From contig NZ_FOUS01000003.1 of assembly GCF_900114915.1 (NCBI RefSeq), positions 124,001-188,000 of the forward strand: 64,000 nucleotides of DNA, read 5' to 3'. Position numbers and translations under genes: made by a program. Within the stretch, counting starts at the first letter, position 1. Every line of letters begins with the position of its first letter. Positions 48,067-57,329 of the stretch are shown here, piece by piece. The stretch is from Bradyrhizobium sp. Rc3b. Lineage in GTDB: Bacteria; Pseudomonadota; Alphaproteobacteria; Rhizobiales; Xanthobacteraceae. The notes beneath the pieces are model-generated. The model did no database searches. It saw nothing but the letters and a program-made list of their open reading frames with translations, and was not told the DNA's origin.

Positions 48067-49842
48067 TCACACCAGCGCCTTGCCGCCGGCGAAAGCCTTG
48101 GCGGTGGCCTCGTCGTTGGCCTGCTCCGGCAACAGCATCTCGTTGTGCGCCTTGCCCGAGGGGATCATCGGGAAGCAGTTTTCGAGCGCGGCAACGCGGC
48201 AGTCGAACAGCACCGGGCGCTTGACCGAGATCATCTCCTGGATGGCGCCGTCGAGATCGCCGGGCTTGTGCACCTGGATGCCGACGCCGCCATAGGCCTC
48301 CGCGAGCTTGACGAAGTCCGGCATCGCCTCCGAGTAGGAATGCGACAGGCGGTTGCCGTGCAGCAGCTGCTGCCACTGCCGCACCATGCCCATGTACTGG
48401 TTGTTCAGGATGAATATCTTGATCGGCAGCTCGTACTGAACCGCCGTCGACATCTCCTGCATCGTCATCTGCACCGAGGCATCGCCCGCGATGTCGATGA
48501 CGAGGCTGTCGGGATGGGCAACCTGCACGCCGACCGCCGCCGGCAGGCCGTAGCCCATGGTGCCGAGACCGCCCGAGGTCATCCAGCGATGCGGCTCCTC
48601 GAAACCGAAGAACTGCGCCGCCCACATCTGGTGCTGGCCGACTTCCGTCGTGATGTAGGTATCCCTGCCGCGCGTCGCCTCGAACAGGCTCTGGATCGCG
48701 TGCTGCGGCAGGATCACCTCGTTGCTCTTCCGGTAGTAGAGCGAGTTGCGGGCGCGCCACTGCGCGATCTGCTGCCACCACGCCTTGATGTCGGGCTTCT
48801 TCGCCTCGGCCTTGAACACCTGGAGGATGTCGCCGAGGATGTTGCCGCAATCGCCGATGATCGGCACGTCGACGCGGATGTTCTTGTTGATCGAGGACGG
48901 GTCGATGTCGATGTGGATCTTCTTCGAGCCCGGCGAGAACGCATCGACGCGGCCGGTGATGCGGTCGTCGAAGCGCGCGCCGACGCACAGCATGACGTCG
49001 CAATCATGCATCGTCATGTTGGCTTCATAGGTGCCGTGCATGCCGAGCATGCCGAGCCAGTTCTTGCCCGACGCCGGATAGGCGCCGAGGCCCATCAGTG
49101 TCGAGGTGATCGGGAATCCGGTGACCTCGACCAGCTCGCGCAGCATCTTGGTCGCTTCGGGACCGGAATTGATGACGCCGCCGCCGCTGTAGATCACGGG
49201 GCGCTTGGCATGGGCCAGCAGTGCGACGGCTTTGCGGATCTGCGTCGCATCTCCCTTCACGCGTGGCGCGTAGGAGCGGTGCACGTCGGATTTGCGCGGC
49301 GGATGATAGGTGCCGGTCGCGAATTGCACGTCCTTGGGGACGTCGACCAGCACCGGGCCGGGACGGCCGGAGGTCGCGACATAGAAGGCTTCGTGCAGCA
49401 CTTTGGCGAGATCGTTGACGTCGCGCACCAGCCAATTGTGCTTGGTGCAGGGACGCGTGATGCCGACGGTGTCGCATTCCTGGAACGCGTCGTTGCCGAT
49501 CAGATGCGTTGGCACCTGGCCGGAGATGCAGACCAGCGGGATCGAATCCATCAGCGCGTCGGTGAGCGGCGTCACCATATTGGTGGCACCGGGGCCGGAG
49601 GTCACCAGCGCAACGCCCGGCTTGCCGGTCGAGCGCGCATAACCTTCTGCGGCGTGGCCGGCGCCCTGCTCGTGGCGGACCAGGATGTGCTGGACCTCGC
49701 TCTGCTGAAAGATCTCGTCATAGATCGGAAGCACCGCGCCGCCGGGATAGCCGAAAATGTCGGTCACGCCATGATCGATGAGCGCGCGAACGATCATCGC
49801 AGCGCCGGTCATCTGGTTCGGATCGTGGCTCTTGTCGCTCAT
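48067..49842 (-). CDS. ilvI: Acetolactate synthase large (catalytic) subunit
   Basis: A 591-residue thiamin-diphosphate enzyme for the first common step of branched-chain amino acid synthesis. The ThDP-activating Glu is in VRHEQGAGHAAEGYAR, with FGYPGGAVLPIYDEI before it; the cofactor-binding block is IAGDASVQMTMQEMSTAVQYELPI with ILNNQYMGMV. The region DPSSINKNIRVDVPIIGD is the FAD-associated middle domain. A leader peptide and terminator hairpin precede it, so it is probably controlled by attenuation. It could equally be named ilvB. Confidence 0.96.
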   Translation of the reverse strand: MSDKSHDPNQMTGAAMIVRALIDHGVTDIFGYPGGAVLPIYDEIFQQSEVQHILVRHEQGAGHAAEGYARSTGKPGVALVTSGPGATNMVTPLTDALMDSIPLVCISGQVPTHLIGNDAFQECDTVGITRPCTKHNWLVRDVNDLAKVLHEAFYVATSGRPGPVLVDVPKDVQFATGTYHPPRKSDVHRSYAPRVKGDATQIRKAVALLAHAKRPVIYSGGGVINSGPEATKMLRELVEVTGFPITSTLMGLGAYPASGKNWLGMLGMHGTYEANMTMHDCDVMLCVGARFDDRITGRVDAFSPGSKKIHIDIDPSSINKNIRVDVPIIGDCGNILGDILQVFKAEAKKPDIKAWWQQIAQWRARNSLYYRKSNEVILPQHAIQSLFEATRGRDTYITTEVGQHQMWAAQFFGFEEPHRWMTSGGLGTMGYGLPAAVGVQVAHPDSLVIDIAGDASVQMTMQEMSTAVQYELPIKIFILNNQYMGMVRQWQQLLHGNRLSHSYSEAMPDFVKLAEAYGGVGIQVHKPGDLDGAIQEMISVKRPVLFDCRVAALENCFPMIPSGKAHNEMLLPEQANDEATAKAFAGGKALV

Positions 49843-49899
49843 TGGCTTGCTCCGGATGCGCTGTTGTCAGCGGCTTCGTTCGTGTCTGGTTCGGGAAAT

Positions 49900-49922
49900 A
49901 AAAAAGGCCCCGAAGAGGGCCC
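49900..49922 (-). terminator. Attenuator terminator hairpin before ilvI
   Basis: On the minus strand: gggccc, loop tcttc, ggggcc, then tttttt. The stem of about 5-6 GC pairs with a T run forms a typical intrinsic terminator. It lies between the leader peptide stop (49952) and the ilvI start (49842), so transcription should often end here unless the alternative RNA fold forms. Confidence 0.8.
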
Positions 49923-49924
49923 AT

Positions 49925-49973
49925 GCACACCGCCTGTCATGTGGATGGCAGCTAGCCACCCCCGGCGGTGTGC
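49925..49973 (-). promoter_or_regulatory. Leader RNA pairing segments of the ilv attenuator
   Basis: Within the leader, gcacaccgcc (49964-49973 on the minus strand, inside the last codons of the leader peptide) is exactly complementary to ggcggtgtgc (49925-49934), which ends two bases before the terminator stem. The position of a ribosome on the leader codons would decide whether this 10-bp helix can form. The exact antiterminator pairing is not resolved. Confidence 0.6.
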
Positions 49974-50017
49974 CTGGGTACGACGGCGACAAGGAGTTTG
50001 GTAATAATGTTACGCAT
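49952..50017 (-). CDS. ilv leader peptide
   Basis: A 21-codon open frame beginning MRNIITKLLVAVVP and ending in three Gly before a TAG stop. Seven of residues 4-13 are Ile, Leu or Val (II, LLV, VV). It lies directly between a sigma70-like promoter and the ilvI terminator hairpin. This is the layout of ribosome-mediated attenuation of branched-chain amino acid operons: scarcity of charged Ile-, Leu- or Val-tRNA should stall the ribosome here and let transcription go on into ilvI. It is too short for usual gene finders. Confidence 0.8.
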   Translation of the reverse strand: MRNIITKLLVAVVPRHTAGGG

Positions 50018-50049
50018 GGCAGGTGCCCGGCTTCCCAAAGGTTGCGCGA

Positions 50050-50077
50050 AACATAACGGCCAAAGCCCGGATGTCAA
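50050..50077 (-). promoter_or_regulatory. Sigma70-like promoter of the ilvI leader
   Basis: On the minus strand, ttgaca (50077-50072), a 16-base spacer and tatgtt (50055-50050). The -35 is a perfect consensus. Transcription would begin near 50043, giving about 25 untranslated bases before the leader ATG at 50017. Confidence 0.75.
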
Positions 50078-50171
50078 GGCGATGCGGCCGTTCCCGCGCG
50101 ATTTTGGCAGTGTAGCGGTGTTCCCCGGGTTCGGCGAGAGGTAAATTCGGGAACCCGGACAGAAAAGCGCC

Positions 50172-51128
50172 TCAGGCGGGGCCGCGGGTCGCGTTTACAA
50201 TGGCGGCGAGCCATCCCCTCGCCTCCCCGGGCTTCACCCATTCGAACTCCGGCAATTGGTGCCGGAACCAGGTGAATTGCCGCTTGGCGTAGTGGCGGGT
50301 ATCGGCGCGGCCGGTGGTGGCGGCCTGCTCCAGGCTGAGCTCACCGCGCAAATGCCGGATCAGGCCCGGCACGCCATGAGCCTTCATCGCCGGCAGCAGC
50401 GGATCGAGGTTTCTGGCGGCAAGTCGCTCAACCTCACTCAACGCGCCGGCGCCCAGCATGGCGTCGAAGCGGGCATCGATACGGGCATAGAGCTCGTCCC
50501 GTTCGGGTGCGAGAAATACCGCGCGAAAACTGTCCTTCGGCAGCAGCGGCGGCTGGCCCTCCCGGTGCCAGTCGAGCAGCGAGCGGCCGGTCGCCTCGAC
50601 CACTTCGAGCGCGCGCGCGATCCGGGTGCGGTCACGCAGGTTCAATCGCTCGGCCGCACTGGGGTCGCGAAGCGCCAGTTCCGCATGCAGCGCCTCGACG
50701 CCGTTGCGTTCCAGCCGCGCGCGCACATCCTCGCGCACCTCGGCAGGGATTGGCGGCACCACGGAGAGCCCCGCCGTCAGTGCCTTGAAATAGAGCCCGG
50801 TGCCGCCGATGAAGATCGGCAGACGGCCTTCCGCTTCTGCCTCGTCGAGCGCCTTGGCTGCATCACTCACCCAGGCACCGGCCGAAAAATTCACGGCTGC
50901 ATCGACATGACCGTACAGGCGATGCGGCGCGCGCGCTTCCTCGCTTTGTGTGGGGCGCGCCGTGATGATCCGCAGGTCACGATAGACCTGCATGGAATCG
51001 GCATTGATGACGACCCCGCCCGTGCTGAGGGCAAGCTCCAGCGCCAGCGCCGACTTGCCGCTGGCGGTCGGGCCTGCGATAAGCACGGCCTTGCCAACAT
51101 GGCTTCTGCTGACTTGCCCCTCGCTCAC
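50172..51128 (-). CDS. miaA: tRNA dimethylallyltransferase
   Basis: A 318-residue enzyme that adds dimethylallyl to adenosine 37 in tRNAs reading UNN codons. The P-loop is GPTASGKS (19-26); further marks are [46 protein letters not shown] and [12 protein letters not shown]. The ATG lies 11 bases from the divergent serB ATG. The ilvI leader promoter lies beyond its stop on the same strand. Confidence 0.97.
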   Translation of the reverse strand: MSEGQVSRSHVGKAVLIAGPTASGKSALALELALSTGGVVINADSMQVYRDLRIITARPTQSEEARAPHRLYGHVDAAVNFSAGAWVSDAAKALDEAEAEGRLPIFIGGTGLYFKALTAGLSVVPPIPAEVREDVRARLERNGVEALHAELALRDPSAAERLNLRDRTRIARALEVVEATGRSLLDWHREGQPPLLPKDSFRAVFLAPERDELYARIDARFDAMLGAGALSEVERLAARNLDPLLPAMKAHGVPGLIRHLRGELSLEQAATTGRADTRHYAKRQFTWFRHQLPEFEWVKPGEARGWLAAIVNATRGPA

Positions 51129-51139
51129 GAAAACCTCAA

Positions 51140-52045
51140 ATGTCCCTCGTCGCCACGCTGATCTGCAACCCCGACAATCCCGCGCTCGACTCCACCATCG
51201 TCGATGGCGCCCGCGCCGTGCTGCCCCAGGCAGCTCCCGCTCACTGGCTGTTCGACGGGGTTGCGGTCGACATTCCCTTCGGCGCCGACAGTAACCTCGA
51301 AGCCGACCGTCACGCCATCGAGCAGCGGCTCCGCGAGCTTCGCGGCGACCTGCCCGTCGACATCGTCGTGCAGCCAGTCGGCGCCCGGCGCAAGAAGCTT
51401 TTTCTCGCCGACATGGATTCCACCATGATCGGCCAGGAATGCATCGACGAGCTCGCCGATCTCGTCGGGATGAAGGCCCACGTCGCCGCCATCACCGAAC
51501 GCGCCATGCGCGGCGAGATCGAGTTCGAGCCGGCACTGCGCGAGCGCGTCGCGCTGCTGAAGGACCTGCCCGCCGGCGTGGTCGATGAGGTGCTGGCCAA
51601 GCGCATCACGCTGACCCCGGGCGGCCGCGAACTGGTCGCGACCATGCGCAAGCACGGCGCCTATACCTGCCTCGTCTCCGGCGGCTTCACGCTGTTCACG
51701 ACCGCGGTCGCCGCCAAGATCGGCTTCCAGGAGAACCGCGCCAACGAGCTGGTCGTGCGCGACGGCAAGTTCACCGGCGAGGTGAAGGAGCCGATTTTGG
51801 GCCGCGCGGCGAAGCTCGCGACGCTGGTGGATCTGATGGAGTCGTTCGATCTCGACGACATCGACTCGGTCGTGGTCGGCGACGGCGCCAATGATCTCGC
51901 GATGATCCAGGCCGCGGGGCTGGGCGTCGCCTATCACGCCAAGCCGGCCGTGGCGGCTGCGGCCGCGGCGCGGATCGATCACGGCGACCTCACCGCGCTG
52001 CTGTATGCGCAGGGGTATCGGCGGGACGAGTTCGTGGAGGGGTAG
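51140..52045 (+). CDS. serB: Phosphoserine phosphatase
   Basis: A 301-residue HAD-superfamily enzyme making L-serine from phosphoserine. The nucleophile motif is DMDST (D91, D93), motif II is CLVSGGFT, and the metal motif is [12 protein letters not shown]. The N-terminal 80 residues form the extra domain typical of the larger SerB type. Its start is 11 bases from the miaA start, so its promoter must lie within miaA coding sequence. Confidence 0.96.
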   Translation: MSLVATLICNPDNPALDSTIVDGARAVLPQAAPAHWLFDGVAVDIPFGADSNLEADRHAIEQRLRELRGDLPVDIVVQPVGARRKKLFLADMDSTMIGQECIDELADLVGMKAHVAAITERAMRGEIEFEPALRERVALLKDLPAGVVDEVLAKRITLTPGGRELVATMRKHGAYTCLVSGGFTLFTTAVAAKIGFQENRANELVVRDGKFTGEVKEPILGRAAKLATLVDLMESFDLDDIDSVVVGDGANDLAMIQAAGLGVAYHAKPAVAAAAAARIDHGDLTALLYAQGYRRDEFVEG

Positions 52046-52068
52046 CCTCTTGCCGCATGCTCAGCGGC

Positions 52069-52193
52069 CGTAGGGTGGGCAAAGGCGCAAAGCGCCGTGC
52101 CCACGATCTTTCTCCGACGGCGACAGGGGGTGGGCACGCTTCCGCCTTCGCTCTTCGAGCTACGGCGGACAAGTCGCTTTGCCCACCCTACGG
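52069..52193. repeat. Dispersed repeat, copy 2 (cgtagggtgggcaaag family)
   Basis: About 125 bases with inverted ends (cgtagggtgggcaaag at left, ctttgcccaccctacgg at right). It shares with copy 1 (38658-38760) the right half from gtgggcacgcttccgccttc through ctcttcgagctacggcggac, and the left end. The left half is longer here, with ggcgcaaagcgcc and a central spacer. It lies between the convergent ends of serB and degP. Confidence 0.88.
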
Positions 52194-52206
52194 CACCGGC
52201 CAGCGA

Positions 52207-53724
52207 CTACTGCACGCTCAGCGCCACAAACCGCAGCTCGCCGTCGGCGTTCGACACCAGCAGCAGCACCGACTTCTTGCCGTCCTTCTTGAGCTGGTCG
52301 ACCCGCTTCTGGATGTCGGCGCCGCTGGAGACGGCCTCCTGCGCGACCTCGACGATGACGTCGCCGGCGGAGAGGCGCTTCTCGGCGGCGTCGGAATTCG
52401 CGTCGACATTGGTGACGACCACGCCCTTGACGCTCTCCTTGATCTTGTAGCGGGTGCGCAGATCCTTGTTCAGCGCCGCAAGATCAAGGCCGAGCGCCTT
52501 CTGCGTCACCGGCTTCTCGGGCGCGGGCTCGTCGGTCTTCACCGCGGCCTGCACCTTCTCGGGATCCTGGAGACGGCCGAGGGTGACCTTCTTGGTTTCT
52601 TCCTTGCCCTTGCGGATGATGATGACGTCGACTTCCTTGCCGACCGCCGTGTCGGCGACGACGCGGGACAGGTCCTTCGGATCCTTGACGTCCTTGCCGT
52701 CGAACTTGACGACGACGTCGCCCGGCTCGATGCCGGCCGGCTTGGCCGGGCCCTTGTCGTCGACGCCCGCAACCAGCGCGCCGCGCGCCGGCTTGATGCT
52801 GAGGCTCTCGGCGATCTCGTCGGTGACGCTCTGGATCCGCACGCCGAGCCAGCCGCGCCGCAGCTCGCCGAACTGGCGGAGCTGGTCGACGACGCCTGCG
52901 ACCGTCTTCGAGGGCACGGCGAAGCCGATGCCGATCGAGCCGCCCGAGGGCGAGATGATCAGCGTGTTGACGCCGATGACGTCGCCATCGAGGTTGAACA
53001 GCGGACCGCCGGAATTGCCGCGGTTGATGGAGGCATCGGTCTGGATGTAGCTGTCATAAGGACCCGAGGAAATGTCGCGGTTCTTGGCCGAGACGATGCC
53101 GGCCGTCACCGTGCCGCCCAGGCTGAACGGGTTGCCGATCGCGACCACCCAGTCGCCGAGACGCAGCTTGTCGCTATCGCCGAACTTCACCGCGACCAGC
53201 GGCTTGGTCGGCTTGAACTTCAAGACTGCAAGGTCGGTCTTCTTGTCGACGCCGACCAGCTCGGCCTTGATCTTGGTACCGTCGTTGAGGATGACGTTGA
53301 TCTCGTCGGCATCCGCGATGACGTGGTTGTTGGTGACGACGACGCCTGATGTGTCGATGATGAAGCCGCTTCCGAGCGAGTTGGTCTTGCGCGGCGGCGG
53401 GCCGCCGTCGCCGCGCTCGCCACCCTTGCTGCTGCCGCCCGGACCTTTGCGGTTCTTGAAGAAATCGTCGAAGAACTCCTCGAAGGGCGAGCCGGGCGGC
53501 AATTGCGGCATGGCGTTGCTGCCGCCGCCCTTGGCCTCGACGGTCTGCGAGGTCGAGATGTTGACGACCGCGTCGATCACCTTCTCGGCGACGTCGGCGA
53601 TGCCCTCCGGTCCGCGCGCATAAGCCGGCGAGCCGAACGCGCTGACAGCAGCGACGGCGAGCGCGGCCAGCCCAATTCGCACACCAAGTCGCGAGCGGGA
53701 CGGGGCAATGGTGGCAGCGGTCAT
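52207..53724 (-). CDS. degP: Do-family periplasmic serine protease (DegP/MucD type)
   Basis: A 505-residue protease-chaperone with an export signal (about 1-37), a trypsin-like domain with the triad H134 (VTNNHVIADADE), D164 (KKTDLAVLKF) and S238 (NRGNSGGPLF), then two PDZ domains (about 300-385 and 415-500). The Gly/Lys/Ser-rich loop at 88-113 is an extended LA-loop type insert. It degrades or refolds misfolded envelope proteins. It follows hflK, hflC and a DUF2065 gene on the same strand, a conserved alphaproteobacterial order. Confidence 0.96.
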   Translation of the reverse strand: MTAATIAPSRSRLGVRIGLAALAVAAVSAFGSPAYARGPEGIADVAEKVIDAVVNISTSQTVEAKGGGSNAMPQLPPGSPFEEFFDDFFKNRKGPGGSSKGGERGDGGPPPRKTNSLGSGFIIDTSGVVVTNNHVIADADEINVILNDGTKIKAELVGVDKKTDLAVLKFKPTKPLVAVKFGDSDKLRLGDWVVAIGNPFSLGGTVTAGIVSAKNRDISSGPYDSYIQTDASINRGNSGGPLFNLDGDVIGVNTLIISPSGGSIGIGFAVPSKTVAGVVDQLRQFGELRRGWLGVRIQSVTDEIAESLSIKPARGALVAGVDDKGPAKPAGIEPGDVVVKFDGKDVKDPKDLSRVVADTAVGKEVDVIIIRKGKEETKKVTLGRLQDPEKVQAAVKTDEPAPEKPVTQKALGLDLAALNKDLRTRYKIKESVKGVVVTNVDANSDAAEKRLSAGDVIVEVAQEAVSSGADIQKRVDQLKKDGKKSVLLLVSNADGELRFVALSVQ

Positions 53725-53865
53725 TGTGATCTCCAGAGAGAGGGATTCGGCGCCAGACTGCGCTTGACGGGGGGACGGCGCAAGCGCGCAGGTTAATGGG
53801 CCTCAACACCCCGATAATACGGCGAAAACCGGTCTCTCGCCTTCACTTTGGCGTTGGCGCGCCGC

Positions 53866-54072
53866 CTAAATGGGGCGCCGCATGACCCAGATCAGGACCA
53901 GGCCGACGATGGCCGAACCGATCCCGACCGCCCGCAGGATGTTGTCCGGCGTGGCGATAGCGCTCTTCATGGCCTTGCGCATCCAGTTGGGACTTGCCGC
54001 GAACATCAAGCCTTCCAGCACGAACAGGATGCCCAAGCCGATGAGGAAGTCGGCGAACGCAATGGACCTCAT
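53866..54072 (-). CDS. DUF2065 family small membrane protein
   Basis: A 68-residue protein with two membrane helices (FLIGLGILFVLEGLMFAASP and ILRAVGIGSAIVGLVLIWVM). DUF2065 proteins are encoded beside hflC in many proteobacteria, as here (71 bases after the hflC stop). A role with the HflKC complex is suggested by this linkage only. Confidence 0.88.
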   Translation of the reverse strand: MRSIAFADFLIGLGILFVLEGLMFAASPNWMRKAMKSAIATPDNILRAVGIGSAIVGLVLIWVMRRPI

Positions 54073-54143
54073 CGGATTGGAACCTCCCGTTATGCTGTTC
54101 TTGTCTGGACGAAGGGCGGCGAGATCGCCGCCCTTTGTCTAGC

Positions 54144-55040
54144 TTACGGCTTCGCCGGCGTCTCGGTCGCCGTCTTGCCGGACGGGTTACTGAAGTACCG
54201 GAAGAAATCCGAGTCCGGCCGCAGCAGGAAGCGGGTGTCGTTCGAACGCAGCCCGTTCTCGTAAGCCGTCATCGACCGGTAGAAGGCGAAGAAGTCGGCA
54301 TCCTTGCTGTAGGCTTCGGCGAACAGGCGGTTGCGCTCGGCATCGCCGGCGCCCCGGGTCTGCTCGGCCTGCGAATTCGCCTCGGCGACGATGACGGTCG
54401 CCTCACGATCGGCCTTGGACCTGATCTCCTGGGCCTTCTGGCCGCCCTGCGCGCGGAACTCGGCCGCCTCGCGCTCGCGCTCGGTCTTCATGCGCAGATA
54501 GACCGCCTGGCTGTTCTGCTCCGGCAGATCGGCGCGGCGGATCCGGACGTCGACGACCTGGATGCCGTAGCCATCGGCCTCGCGATCGAGCTGGTCGCGG
54601 ATGCGCTGCATCAGCTTCTCGCGGTCGTCGCGCACCACGTTGATGAAGGAGACCTCGCCCAGCACGCGGCGCAGCGCCGCGTTCAGCAGCGTGGTGAGCT
54701 GGATGTTGGCAGCCTGGATCGAGCCGACGCTCTGATAGAAGCGCAGCGCATCCTTGATGCGGTAGCGCGCGAAGGCGTCGACCACGAGCCGCTTCTGATC
54801 GGAGGCGATCGCTTCCTGCGACGGGTTCTCCAGATCGAGGATCCGCTTGTCGATGTTGATCACCGAATTCCACGGCGCCTTGAAGTGCAGGCCGGGTGCG
54901 GTGACGACGTCGACGGGCCGGCCGAACTGGAGCACGATGGTCTGCTCGGTCTGCTGCACCGTGAACAGCGACATGTAGCCGACGATCACGACCAGCAGGA
55001 GCCCGACCAGCGTGACGAAACCTGTGACCGGGGACCTCAT
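54144..55040 (-). CDS. hflC: FtsH protease modulator HflC
   Basis: A 298-residue SPFH/prohibitin-family protein with one N-terminal membrane helix (FVTLVGLLLVVIVGYMSLFTV) and a large periplasmic part containing DVRIRRADLPEQNSQAVYLRMKTEREREAAEFRAQG. With HflK it forms a cage around FtsH in the inner membrane. ATG overlaps the hflK stop by four bases. Confidence 0.96.
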   Translation of the reverse strand: MRSPVTGFVTLVGLLLVVIVGYMSLFTVQQTEQTIVLQFGRPVDVVTAPGLHFKAPWNSVINIDKRILDLENPSQEAIASDQKRLVVDAFARYRIKDALRFYQSVGSIQAANIQLTTLLNAALRRVLGEVSFINVVRDDREKLMQRIRDQLDREADGYGIQVVDVRIRRADLPEQNSQAVYLRMKTEREREAAEFRAQGGQKAQEIRSKADREATVIVAEANSQAEQTRGAGDAERNRLFAEAYSKDADFFAFYRSMTAYENGLRSNDTRFLLRPDSDFFRYFSNPSGKTATETPAKP

Positions 55041-56173
55041 CGGTTGCCTCCGCTCGACTGCGGACCGGTGGTAGGCGGCCGCTTGGTCGTCAGTTCGCCG
55101 AGCGGCAGATAGGGCACGATGCCCTGGCCCGAGGGCCCGCCGTCAAAGACCAGCTTGTCGGCGCCGCCGAGCACGCGCTCCATCGTCTCCAGATAGATCC
55201 GTTCACGCGTCACGTCGGGCGCCTTCTTGTATTCCTCGTACACCTTCAGGAAGCGCGCGCTCTGGCCCTTGGCCTCGGCGACCGCCTGCTCCTTGTAGCC
55301 TTCGGCGTCTTGCAGGATCTTGGCCGAGCGGCCCCGCGCCTGCGGCACCACCTGGTTGGCGTAGGTCTGCGCCTCGTTCTGCAACTGCTCGAGATTGGCG
55401 CGCGCCGCCTGGACGTCGCGGAACGCGTCGATCACCTGCGCCGGCGGATCGACCTTCTGCATCTGCACCTGGGTGACCTGAATGCCGGCGCCATAGCTGT
55501 CCAGCGTCCTCTGGATCAACTCCTGCACGCCCTGCTCGGTGACGTTGCGTGCGCCGGTCAGGATCGGCTGGATCTGCGAGCGGCCGATCACCTCGCGCAT
55601 CGCGCTCTCGGAGACCGCCTTCACGGTGCCTTCGGGATTCTGGATGTTGAAGAGGAAGTCGCCGACGCCGTCCGGCTTGATGCGCCAGAGCACGGTGAAG
55701 TCGACGTCGACGATGTTCTCGTCGCCGGTCAACATCAGGCTCTCTTCCGGCACGTCACGAATGGAGCGGCCGCGCCGCGCCGGATCGTCGATCAGCGTCA
55801 TGCCGATCGAAATGGTGTTGACGCGCAGCGCTTTGGGCAGCAGCACTGTCTCGATCGGATAGGGCAGATGATAGTTCAGGCCCGGCTGCACGGTGCGAAC
55901 ATGCTTGCCGAAACGCAGCACGACGCCGAGCTCTTCGGACTGCACGCGGAAGAAGCCCGACAGCAGCCAGAACGCGACGATCAGCAGCACGATCAGCGTG
56001 ATGCCGATGCCGGAGAAATAGCCGCCCGGCATGATCTGCTGGAGGCGGTCCTGGCCGCGCCGCAGAAGGTCTTCCAGATCCGGCGGCCTCGGCCCGACCG
56101 GTTGCGGGCCTGAGCCCCATGGTCCCTTCGGACCCGAGCCCCATGGGCCACCGCCCTGATTCTTCCACGGCAT
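55037..56173 (-). CDS. hflK: FtsH protease modulator HflK
   Basis: A 378-residue SPFH protein. A Gly/Pro-rich cytoplasmic N-terminus (GGGPWGSGPKGPWGSGP and similar) precedes one helix (GIGITLIVLLIVAFWLLSGFF). The SPFH domain has the coiled-coil feature AARANLEQLQNEAQTYANQVVPQARG. It is coupled to hflC by an overlapping stop/start. Confidence 0.96.
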   Translation of the reverse strand: MPWKNQGGGPWGSGPKGPWGSGPQPVGPRPPDLEDLLRRGQDRLQQIMPGGYFSGIGITLIVLLIVAFWLLSGFFRVQSEELGVVLRFGKHVRTVQPGLNYHLPYPIETVLLPKALRVNTISIGMTLIDDPARRGRSIRDVPEESLMLTGDENIVDVDFTVLWRIKPDGVGDFLFNIQNPEGTVKAVSESAMREVIGRSQIQPILTGARNVTEQGVQELIQRTLDSYGAGIQVTQVQMQKVDPPAQVIDAFRDVQAARANLEQLQNEAQTYANQVVPQARGRSAKILQDAEGYKEQAVAEAKGQSARFLKVYEEYKKAPDVTRERIYLETMERVLGGADKLVFDGGPSGQGIVPYLPLGELTTKRPPTTGPQSSGGNR

Positions 56174-56326
56174 TCGACGCTCTCCTCGGCAGGGTGGAAT
56201 TGCCCCTTGCCCGCTTTGTCCGGTCCGCTTTATAGGGGACAGGCAAGTCCCTTACAACGCAGCGGTGACCGTCTTCCGAGCTATGCTCGGGCACGAAAAA
56301 GTCAATGTAAACATTGAAGAAAGCGG

Positions 56327-56839
56327 TTAATGGCCGCGCCGCCGACGATATGTCACATAGGAGTATTCGGCGCTGTCCTCGCCTGCGGCAGGATGGCGGA
56401 CACGCGCCACCTCGTCCCATTCCGCCTTGTCGATGTCGAAATACGTATCGCCTTCGGGTCGCGCGTGGACTTCGGTGATTTCGAGCCGATCGGCGCGGTC
56501 GAGCCATTGCCGAAAGATTTCGGCGCCGCCGATCACCGCGATCTCAGTGACCGAACGCCGCAGGGCATCGCCGCGCGCGACCGCGTCGGCGTCCGCGGCC
56601 GACGTCGTGACGATGGCACCATTGGCGCGATAACCCGCATCGCGCGTGATGAGGATGTTCGTGCGGCCCGGCAGCGGGCGGCGGGGCAATGATTCAAAGG
56701 TCTTGCGGCCCATGATCACGGGCTTGCCGATCGTGAGCGCCTTGAAGCGCGCCATGTCGGATTTCAATCGCCACGGGATCGCGTTGCCCGCGCCGATGAC
56801 GCCGTTCTCCGCGATCGCGACGACGAAGACGATCTCCAT
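56327..56839 (-). CDS. folA: Dihydrofolate reductase
   Basis: A 170-residue enzyme regenerating tetrahydrofolate, needed because ThyA (encoded upstream) yields dihydrofolate. Marks are VVAIAENGVIGAGNAIPWRLKSDMARFK, the NADPH loop VIMGRKTFESLPRRPLPGR and VIGGAEIFRQWL. ATG 56839 shares its A with the stop of the GNAT gene (tgatg). The upstream frame to 56971 is a GNAT shadow. Confidence 0.96.
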   Translation of the reverse strand: MEIVFVVAIAENGVIGAGNAIPWRLKSDMARFKALTIGKPVIMGRKTFESLPRRPLPGRTNILITRDAGYRANGAIVTTSAADADAVARGDALRRSVTEIAVIGGAEIFRQWLDRADRLEITEVHARPEGDTYFDIDKAEWDEVARVRHPAAGEDSAEYSYVTYRRRRGH

Positions 56840-57324
56840 CAGGGCGCACTCCCGGCAAGCCGCGTCAGCGCCGGCCCGGTGACGCGGCACAGCGTCCAGT
56901 CGTCCATCATCACCGCGCCGAGCGACTTGTAGAACGCGATCGACGGCGCGTTCCAGTCGAGCACCGCCCATTGCAGGCGGGACCAGCCGTTATCGGCGCA
57001 TTCCTTGGCCAGATAAACCAGCAGCGCCTTGCCGAGCCCCCTGCCGCGATGCGACGGCCGCACGTAGAGATCCTCGAGATAGATGCCGTGACGGCCACTA
57101 AAGGTGGAGAAATTTGTAAACCAGACCGCGAAGCCGGCCGGCTCGCCGTCCCACTCGGCGATCGCGCAATAGAGTTGCGGTCGCTCGCCGAACAGCGCAT
57201 CGGCGATGTCGGCCTCGGTCGCTTCGACCTCGTGCGAGAGTTTTTCGTATTCGGCGAGCTCTCGGATGAAAGCGAGAACGAGCCCGGCTTCGCCCGGGCG
57301 CACACGGCGAATGTTGAGCGACAT
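56839..57324 (-). CDS. GNAT-family N-acetyltransferase
   Basis: A 161-residue acetyltransferase. The acetyl-CoA loop is RPSHRGRGLGKALLVYLAK with the preceding strand IYLEDLYV, and the C-terminal part has VLDWNAPSIAFYKSLGA. The pattern resembles diamine N-acetyltransferase-like proteins, but the substrate is not known. It is inserted between thyA and folA on one transcript. Confidence 0.92.
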   Translation of the reverse strand: MSLNIRRVRPGEAGLVLAFIRELAEYEKLSHEVEATEADIADALFGERPQLYCAIAEWDGEPAGFAVWFTNFSTFSGRHGIYLEDLYVRPSHRGRGLGKALLVYLAKECADNGWSRLQWAVLDWNAPSIAFYKSLGAVMMDDWTLCRVTGPALTRLAGSAP

Positions 57325-57329
57325 CGGCG

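Noticed and set aside
47911..50004. 697-codon open frame on the plus strand opposite ilvI
   Set aside because: Antisense shadow of ilvI and of the leader region; no motifs.
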